Positions 46,290 to 56,675 of a DNA stretch of 64,000 nt are shown here, piece by piece. The stretch comes from Merluccius polli (taxonomy: Eukaryota; Chordata; Actinopteri; Gadiformes; Merlucciidae). The notes under the pieces were generated by a model, which saw only the letters and a program-made list of their open reading frames with translations, did no database searches and had not been told where the DNA came from. The stretch's first letter is position 1. The number at the start of each line of letters is the position of its first letter. The position numbers were made by a program, and so were the translations under genes. The stretch lies in assembly GCA_030340625.1 (NCBI GenBank), contig JAOPHQ010005200.1, positions 1 through 64,000 of the forward strand. Direction: 5' to 3'.

Positions 46290-49200
46290 ATTCTTATAAA
46301 ACAAATCTATATTTAGCCGTGTGATTTCTAACTTTAATGGATGTAAATCTGTTAGAGGTCTTCTGATGAGGAGCCTTGTGGTGGGACTGTTTGCACATTG
46401 AGTCCAACTGACCTGAGAGTCTCCAGTCTACAGTGTGGACTCCCCAGTCCAGCAGAGAGCAGCTTCACTCCTGAATCCTGCAGATCATTGGTACTCAGGT
46501 CCAGCTCTCTCAGACTAGAGGAGTTGGAGCTGAGAACTGAGGCCAGAGCTTCACAGCCTCTCTCTGACAGATGACAGCCATTCAGCCTTTAATGAACAAT
46601 AGATACAAACATTAATTATTATAGGTTTCACAGAAATAACAGAAATATCTTTTAAAAATCATACAAAACTGCAAATAGCTTTGCTTCTAATCACTTTTAA
46701 AACAAAGATTAAAATACAGTATTTAAGAACAGTCTTCATAGAAATATTATTATAAAATGAATTAATACTGAAGCACACATTTAGGTATTACATTTATCAC
46801 ATTGAGTCCAACTGACCTGAGAGTCTCCAGTCTACAGTGTGGACTCCCCAGTCCAGCAGAGAGCAGCTTCACTCCTGAATCCTGCAGATCATTGGTACTC
46901 AGGTCCAGCTCTCTCAGACTAGAGGAGGTGGAGCTGAGAACTGAGGCCAGAGCTTCACAGCCTCTCTCTGACAGATTACAGCCATTCAGCCTTTAATGAA
47001 CAATAGATACAAACATTAATTATTATAGGTTTCATGGAAATCACAGAAATATATTTTATACATCGTGCAAAACTGCAAATAGTGTAGCTACTAATCACTT
47101 AAAAAACAAAGATTAAAATACAATATTTAAGAACAGTCTTCATGGAAATATTAATATAACATGACTCAATACTGAAGCATTACATTTATCACATTGAGTC
47201 CAACTGACCTGAGAGTCTCCAGTCTACAGTGTGGACTCCCCAGTCCAGCAGAGAGCAGCTTCACTCCTGAATCCTGCAGATCATTGGTCCTCAGGTCCAG
47301 CTCTCTCAGACTAGAGGAGTTGGAGCTGAGAACTGAGGCCAGAGCTTCACAGCCTCTCTCTGACAGATTACAGCCATTCAGCCTTTAATGAACAATAGAT
47401 ACAAACATTAATTATTATAGGTTTCATGGAAATCACAGAAATATCTTTTATACATCATGCAAAACTGCAAATAGTGTAGCTACTAATCACTTAAAAAACA
47501 AAGATTAAAATACAATATTTAAGAACAGTCTTCATGGAACTATTAATATAACATGACTCAATACTGGAGCATTACATTTATCACATTGAGTCCAACTGAC
47601 CTGAGAGTCTCCAGTCTACAGTGTGGACTCCCCAGTCCAGCAGAGAGCCGCTTCACTCCTGAATCCTGCAGATCATTGGTACTCAGGTCCAGCTCTCTCA
47701 GACTAGAGGAGGTGGAGCTGAGAACTGAGGCCAGAGCTTCACAGCCTCTCTCTGACAGATTACAGCCATTCAGCCTTTAATGAACAATAGATACAAACAC
47801 GTTAGATTCATACACTTTTCACATTTTCAACATATACATTTGTGTAAAGCAAAGCTAAATAATTAACATAAATTCTCACTTCTTCATTCATTTAAATCAA
47901 CTCCTACATGTAGACCCTGTAATGTCCAGTAAACTGTTATTTAATGTCATCTTACTGAACACACCAAGTCATGGATTCGACTTTCAAATACAAAACAGAT
48001 GATAGTTAATTATTGTTATTAGTGAACCTACAGAGATGTTTTGTATATTATTATAACTTTTATATTCTAGTATTATGTATATTGTGGTGTGTGTATTCTA
48101 ATACATGTTATTAGTGAACCTACAGAGATGTTTTGTATATTATTATAACTTTTATATTCTAGTATTATGTATATTGTGTTGTGTGTATTGTAATACATGT
48201 TATTAGTGAACCTACAGAGATGTTTTGTATATTATTATAACTTTTATATTCTAGTATTATGTATATTGTGTTGTGTGTATTGTAATACATGTTATTAGTG
48301 AACCTACAGAGATGTTTTGTATATTATTATAACTTTTATATTCTAGTATTATGTATATTGTGTTGTGTGTATTGTAATACATGTTATTAGTGAACCTACA
48401 GAGATGTTTTGTATATTATTATAACTTTTATATTCTAGTATTATGTATATTGTGGTGTGTGTATTGTAATACATGTTATTAGTGAACCTACAGAGATGTT
48501 TTGTATATTATTATAACTTTTATATTCTAGTATTATGTATATTGTGTTGTGTGTATTGTAATACATGTTATTAGTGAACCTACAGAGATGTTTTGTATAT
48601 TATTATAACTTTTATATTCTAGTATTATGTATATTGTGATGTGTGTATTGTAATACATGTTATTAGTGAACCTACAGAGATGTTTTGGAGGCTTTGACCA
48701 CTGGCAGCAGCCTCAGAAGAGTCTCCTCTGAAGCTTTGTATTTCTTCAGGTCAAACACGTCCAGCTCCTCTTCTGATGTCAGTAAGATGAAGACCAGAGC
48801 TGACCACTGAGCAGAGGAGAGATATACTCTGGAGAGATCTCCTGATGTCAGGTACTGTTGGATCTCCTCCACTAGAGAACGGTCCTTCAGCTCATTCAGA
48901 CAGTGTAACAGATTGATGCTTCTCTCTGAAGAGATATCTCCACCTATCTTCTCCTTGATGTAGCTGACTGTTCTCTGATTGGTCTGTGAGCTACTTCCTG
49001 TCTGTCCCAGTAAACCTCTTCGGAGAATCTGATTGGTCTCCAGAGAGAGGCCCAGGAGGAAGCGGAGGAACAAGTCCAGGTGTCCGTTCTCACTCAGTAA
49101 GGCCTTGTCCACAGCACTCTGGTAGAGGAGGAGGTCATCTTCCCCAGAGGTTGGTTGTTCATCTGAGAGCAGATTGACACCAGTGTTTCTGAAGGTCAGA

Positions 49201-51249
49201 AAGACATAAAGGGCAGCCAGAAACTCCTGAAAGCTCAGATGGACAAAGCAGAAGACCTGGTCCTGGTACAGCCCACACTCCTCTTTAAAGATCTGGGTGA
49301 ACACTCCTGAGTACACTGAGGCGGCTCTGATATCGATGCCACACTCCTCCAGGTCTGCCTGGTAGAAGATCAGGTTGCCTTTCTCCAGCTGGTTAAAAGC
49401 CAGTTTTCCCAGAGAAACAATGATCTCCTTGCTCTCTGAGCTCCAGTGTGGATCTGTTTCAGCTCTCCCATGATACTTCCTGTCCCCCTGTATGGACTGA
49501 ACCCTCAGGAAGTGGATGTACATCTGAGTCACAGTGTTGGGTATCTCTTCTCCACTCTGGGATGTTGTGAAGAAGTCCTCCATAACTGTAGCAGAGATCC
49601 AACAGAAGACGGGGATGTGACACATGATGTGGAGGCTTCGTGATTTCTTGACGTGGGAGATGATTTTCCTGGCCAGCGTCTCATCTCTGAATCTCTTCCT
49701 GAAGTATTCCTTCTTCTGTGGGTCGGTGAACCCTCTCACCTCCGTCACCATGCCAACACACTCAGCAGGGATCTGATTGGCTGCCGCAGGGCGTGTGGTT
49801 ATCCAGATGCGGGCGGAGGGAAGCAGGTCGCCCCTGATGAGGTTTGTCAGCAGCACGTCCACCGAGGTCGGCGCTGTGACATCAGTCCAGATCCGGTTGT
49901 TCTGGAAGTCCAGAGGAAGTCGACACTCATCCAGACCATCCAAGATGAAGACAACTTGGAACCGCTCGTATCTGCAGATTCCTGCTTGCTTGGTCTCAAT
50001 AAAGAAGTGATGAAGAAGTCCCACCAAGCTGAACTCTTTCCCTTCCAGTAAATTCAGCTCTCTGAAAGTGAAGGGAAATGTGAAGTGTATGTCCTGGTTG
50101 GCTTTGCCTTCAGCCCAGTCCAGAGTGAACTTGTGTGTTAAGATGGTTTTACCGATGCCGGCCACTCCAGTTGTCATTATCGTTCTGATTGGTTGATCTT
50201 GTCCAGGTAAGGGTTTCAAGATGTCTTCACATTTGATTGGCGTTTCCTCCTTGGCTGGTTTCCTGGAAGCTGTTTCAATCAGTCTGACCTCATGTTCCTG
50301 GTTGACGTCTCCACTGTGTCCCTCTGTGATGAAGATCTCTGTGTAGATCTCATTCAGATCTGTTGCTTGTCCTGCTTTAGGGACTCCTTCAAACACACGC
50401 TGGGTCTTCTCCTTCAGATGAGACTTGAGTTTTTGTTGGCACTTGACAGCAAAATGTTCTGAATGAAGAAACAACAGAAGTCATCAGTGAGGATGTTAAT
50501 GTGAGCGGCTCCAACTCGTTGCTTTACTGTTGGCTAAACGAGTAATCAATCAAAGAATGATCAGTGTTTTAGCAACACCACCATCAGATCCAAAGGTGTG
50601 TACAGTTTTTAATCTAAAGTTTGATAGAAACATATCCCCCATTATGTCATTTAGTCTGTGCTTTATATTTAAGCTGTGAAAATATGAGTCTATTACTGTT
50701 TTTTCTTTCAACATGAGAGTTTTGCTGATTTGTTTCAAAATAAGAGTCTCTTACTGCTCTGCAGAGAGTGGGCCAGCTCCTCCTGCTTCAACTGCTTCAG
50801 GCAGAGCACTGTGATGTCTACCACTCCGTCTATGGCGCGCCTCCTCTGCTCCTCTTCCTCACCATCCACCACCTCCTCCTCCTCCTCCCTCTGACTCTCT
50901 GAGCATTGTGGGTAATCTGGGAAGTGACCCCTCCAGAGCTTCTTCAGCTCCTTGTCTAGAAAAGCGTGTGCGTCCTCCTCAGCCCTCTGCAGCAGAACAA
51001 ACATCAATGAGAACTTGACTCTGAACTCACTGAGGACATCAGAAGCATCTGTCCTAGATTCACGTCCCGCTGGTCTACAGAGGGAAGCCTGGAGACCATC
51101 AGCACCACAAGAGATGCTTTCTAATGTTCATGTAGCGCTGGAGTCAAATGTCTTGTTGGACCTTTACACACCTGGATCAGCTCTGTTGGATACTGCTGTA
51201 CACACTGAGCACTGGGAACCTTTGACCTCTCCTGGTGTCGTCTGTGGAG

Positions 51250-51299
<50 letters not shown>

Positions 51300-51487
51300 T
51301 AAATACTGCTTAATGGGGAGTCTGAAGGTCCAGAACTATTTAGTTTCCCTGACTTGTTACGTCTGATAAGTACAGTCTGATGTTCTGGTCTGTTTTCTGA
51401 TCTGTTTGAAGCTCCTCCCTCTTCTTACTCGAGGGGCGTCCATCTTTAAATTGAGGAGATGATTCATAGGGCGGAGCCGACTATTGT

Positions 51488-51560
<73 letters not shown>

Positions 51561-54500
51561 CTCGGTGATCGGCATGTTAAATTTTCCAATTGTATTAGTG
51601 GCAATATTTGAGTTTGTATTGATAATATATATTTATATATGTGACCAGGTATAACACAGATAGATAACATAGATAGTATAGAGAGAGGACATTCCATCAG
51701 TCTTGTATAAAGTACTTGAAAGCGATACTTGAGTCAAAGTACAAGTATCTTACCAGAAAATGACTTTGGTAGAAGTAAAACTCACCTTTTAGAATATTAC
51801 TTGAGTAAAAGTCTGAAAGTACCTGACATTTACTGTACTTAAGTACCAAAAGTAATTTTCTGATATAAAATGTACTTAAGTATTAGAAGTAAAAGTAAAA
51901 GTATTTAAACAAAGTGAGCAGTTAGAATTTTGATTATGAAATGTATTTTGGCTCCTGTAATATCCAGGTACAGTACAGGGGAGAGGCTTCAACTTGTTCA
52001 ACATTAAAATTAAATAAATAACAATAAATATAAGTCGTACACATAAGACAACACTGGACTGATGTTATACTGATGTAATACTCAGATTAACACACTGCCA
52101 TGTAAACAGCATTCCCATAGTGGGAGTAATCAATACTGAATGAAGACATGTGGAGTATTCCAGTCGTATTGGCATTATTGTAGACATGTAAACACCGTAA
52201 TCACACTGTGACGTCCCATCAGAGTATTGTAGGGCGACCATTTATGAGTTGGGGGGGGGGGGGGGGGGGGGGGGGGGTGCGCGCAATAGTAACACACCGC
52301 GGACCTATGTCCCGCGGGCGGACCTATGTCCCGCGGGCGGACCTATGTCCCGCGGGCGGACCTATGACCGGCGGGGTTGTCTCAAAAAGGACAAATACGC
52401 GTCCGGACAGTCCGGCCTAAAGCCGGACGAATGGCCGCCCAGAGTATTGGCAGCATGCCGGTGTAGCCGTGGCGTTTAGACACACACACGCACAAAAACC
52501 ACTTCGTCTGGGAAAAGACATGTCGCCATGGCAACAGTAAACAACAGCCACTTCCAGTTTGGGTTAAAATACCAATTGATGTCGCTACTGTTGATCTCGT
52601 CATTTGTGACCGGAGAATCAGCAGAACTGCCGCAGCTGCAGACCGCTTCCGTGATTGGCCAAAGCAGATCTTCTTCTTCGTCGCGCGCGGTGTTTTTTTT
52701 TTTCTTCGCGCTTGGAGGTTTATAAACAGGAAGTAGGTCACCAACTCGATTTTTATTTTGTAGTAACGAGTAACGAAGATGGTTATGGGAAATGTATCGG
52801 AGTAAAAGTACACATTTTAGTGAGGAAATGTAGTGGAGTAAAAGTAAAAGTTGTCAGAAATATAAATAACGAAGTAAAGTACAGATACGTGAAAATTCTA
52901 CTTAAGTACAGTAACGAAGTATTTGTACTTCGTTACATTACAACACTGCATTCCATGATTGTATTTTCATCAGCGCTAACCAGTGTTGTAGTCGAGTCAC
53001 TATGCCTCGAGTCCGAGTCCAGGCTCGAGTCTCCAGTGTCCGAGTCCGAGTCGAGTCCCTATTGATCCACATCGAGTCCGAGTCGAGTCCCTATTGATCC
53101 ACATCGAGTCCGAGTCGAGTCCCTATTGATCCACATCGAGTCCGAGTCGAGTCCCTATTGATCCACATCGAGTCCGAGTCGAGTCCCTATTGATCCACAT
53201 CGAGTCCGAGTCGAGTCCCTATTGATCCACATCGAGTCCGAGTCGAGTCCCTATTGATCCACATCGAGTCCGAGCTCATAGGCGTCCTAATGGGGCAGCT
53301 CTGAACTTTCATATGTATTTACTGATTTTAACTGTAGTGCTCATAACTACTGTCCTGTCCTCTTAATAATGACTCAGAAATGCAACTCTAATGTGCTTTA
53401 TTTGCACATAACCATGTCTTATGAATAGCTCATCTATTCATGACAGAAGACATGGTTCTGAGCCACGGCGGGTCTGCGGTCCACCTCCGTAGCGGATCCA
53501 ACGTGCAAGTGGACCCGATACGGTCCGTTTCGCGGATCCGTTCCGAAAGACGCAATACTCTGCGGCGGATTTGCTGTGTGGGTTATTTACGTAGTTACGT
53601 AATTACGTTACGTTAGTTACGTTATTGACTTAGTTACGTGTGATGTATGACATGAAGCAGTAACATTCCCTTGCACTAATCATATACCAAATTATAGAAT
53701 AATGGCATATTACTATTATAGCCTAATGACATAAAAAAAAGTCAAGTCCTCGTCTTAATTCTCGAGTCCCTAATGCTCGAGTCCGAGTCAAGTCACGAGT
53801 CTCTAAATTTAGCTCACGAGTCGGACTCGAGTCCGAGTCCCGGACTCAAATACTACAACACTGTCGCTAACTAATCCTTACCTCTCCTCAACAGACTGAT
53901 TTCCATCTTTAAAGTTAAAAGGTTGATCCATAGACCAGTCACTCTTCATGGAGACACAGCTGGGTCCAGGGGAGTCTGCTCTCTCCTGCTGGACTCTTCT
54001 AGAAATACAAGAAGCAGATTATTCTAGGTTTTAGAAGGGTTTTAATAATAAACTTGGCTATTTAGCAGCTATTTCAATGTTTAAATGAGGTCAAAAGATA
54101 CCACAACACTCTACCTACTAATAGTAACAGGTTGGTCATTTAATACACATGAATAGAACAGGTTGCAATGTGTTTTCCTTTTATGATAATCCGTCTCCCT
54201 CAATAGCGCCTGTGTGATTTCTCCTCAGGTGAACAGCGCCGGTCCTGCTGTGCATTTTCATCAACACTTGCACAATGTTCAAACCACTCATCAGCTTTGT
54301 GATAACTAGAAGTGGGCCGACTCTCACACTATGGCAGCCGTGTGTCTTCAGAAACTTGTAGGCTACACTGAAGCTCTGCAGTAACAGAGTCGGACTCGGA
54401 CCGATGAGTGGATCCGAAAGCCACTGACGTCCACGCAGCAACCCCACATGATATTGTAGTTTTGCGTTATTAAAATAACGCTGTAGAAATAAAATGGAAA

Positions 54501-55034
54501 AACAGAAAAAGATGAGTTGATAAAAACGTGATTCTGCAGCAGTGGTGTCCGCCGGATATGACTCAGGCAGGGAAAGATTTGCACTATGAAGTGACTTTTT
54601 ATCTTTTTCTCTCCGATTATTGCTCCCCGAATATTACCAATATATGGATTATCTATCGACCAGCCGCTCTTCATGGAGACACGGGTACAGAGTCTGCTCT
54701 CTGGACTCTTCTACAGAAACAATGACAACCATCTGGACATGTGGAGGCTTGGCTGTTGTATTCTCATCATCATGTAGCCCAGCGATGGACTGAAACATGT
54801 CCTTCCTCTAATGTACATTCACTACTTTCTCTTGGAGAAGGCTGTTTGTGTCATTCATTACAGTAATGTCTGCGTGTGTGATGAGGTGACTGTGAGGTGG
54901 AAGGTGTGCTGACTGTTGGGGAGGACTTAAGAGAAAGAGAGACAGGGGGTCAAGAGCTGAGGACCACTGGGTCCACACAGACTATATCCTTTCATCTGCT
55001 GCAGATCACAGAAGAGTTCTGCCTTCAAGTGGTA

Positions 55035-55077
<43 letters not shown>

Positions 55078-55093
55078 GGGTAGCGAGCTGATA

Positions 55094-55141
<48 letters not shown>

Positions 55142-56473
55142 CTCGGTGATTGGCATGTTAAAGTTTCCAATTGTATTAGTGGCAATATTTGAGTTTGTAT
55201 TGATAATATATATTTATATATGTGACCAGGTATAACAAAGATAGATAACATAGATAGATAGTATAGAGAGAGGACATTCCATGATTGTATTTTATCATCT
55301 CTAACTAATCCTTACCTCTTCTCAACAGACTGATTTCCATCTTTAAAGTTAGCAGGATGATCCATAGACCAGTCACTCTTCATGGAGACACAGCTGGGTC
55401 CAGGGGAGTCTGCTCTCTCCTGCTGGACTCTTCTAGAAATACAAGAAGCAGATTATTCTAGGTTTTAGAAGGGTTTTAATAATAAACTTGGCTATTTAGC
55501 AGCTATTTCAATGTTTAAATGAGGTCAAAAGATACCACAACACTCTACCTACTAATAGTAACAGGTTGGTCATTTAATAAACATGAATAGAACAGGTTGC
55601 AATGTGTTTTCCTTTTATGATAATCCGTCTCCCTCAATAGCGCCTGTGTGATTTCTCCTCAGGTGAACAGCGCCGGTCCTGCTGTGCATTTTCATCAAAA
55701 CTTTGCACAATGTTCAAACCACTTATTAGCTTTGTGATAACTAGAAGTGGCCGACTCTCACACTATGGCAGCCGTGTGTCTTCAGAAACTTGTAGGCTAC
55801 ACTGAAGCTCTGCAGTAACAGAGTCGGACTCGGACAGATGAGTGGATCCGAAAGCCACTGACGTCCACGCAGCAACCCCACATGATATTGTAGTTTTGCG
55901 TTATTAAAATAACGCTGTAGAAATAAAATGGAAAAACAGAAAAAGATGAGTTGATAAAAACGTGATTCTGCAGCAGTGGTGTCCGCCGGATACGATTCAG
56001 GCAGGGAAAGATTTGCACTATGAAGTGACTTTTTATCTTTTTTCTCTCCGATTATTGCTCCCCGAATATTACCAATATATGGATTATCTATCGACCAGCC
56101 GCTCTTCATGGAGACACGGCCGGGTACAGAGTCTGCTCTCTGGACTCTTCTACAGAAACAATGACAACCATCTGGACATGTGGAGGCTTGGCTGTTGTAT
56201 TCTCATCATCATGTAGCCCAGCGATGGACTGAAACATGTCCTTCCTCTAATGTACATTCACTACTTTCTCTTGGAGAAGGCTGTTTGTGTCATTCATTAC
56301 AGTAATGTCTGCGTGTGTGATGAGGTGACTGTGAGGTGGAAGGTGTGCTGACTGTTGGGGAGGACTTAAGAGAAAGAGAGACAGGGGGTCAAGAGCTGAG
56401 GACCACTGGGTCCACACAGACTATATCCTTTCATCTGCTGCAGATCACAGAAGAGTTCTGCCTTCAAGTGGTA

Positions 56474-56518
<45 letters not shown>

Positions 56519-56534
56519 GGGTAGCGAGCTGATA

Positions 56535-56605
<71 letters not shown>

Positions 56606-56623
56606 GGGTAGCTAGCTGATAGC

Positions 56624-56675
<52 letters not shown>

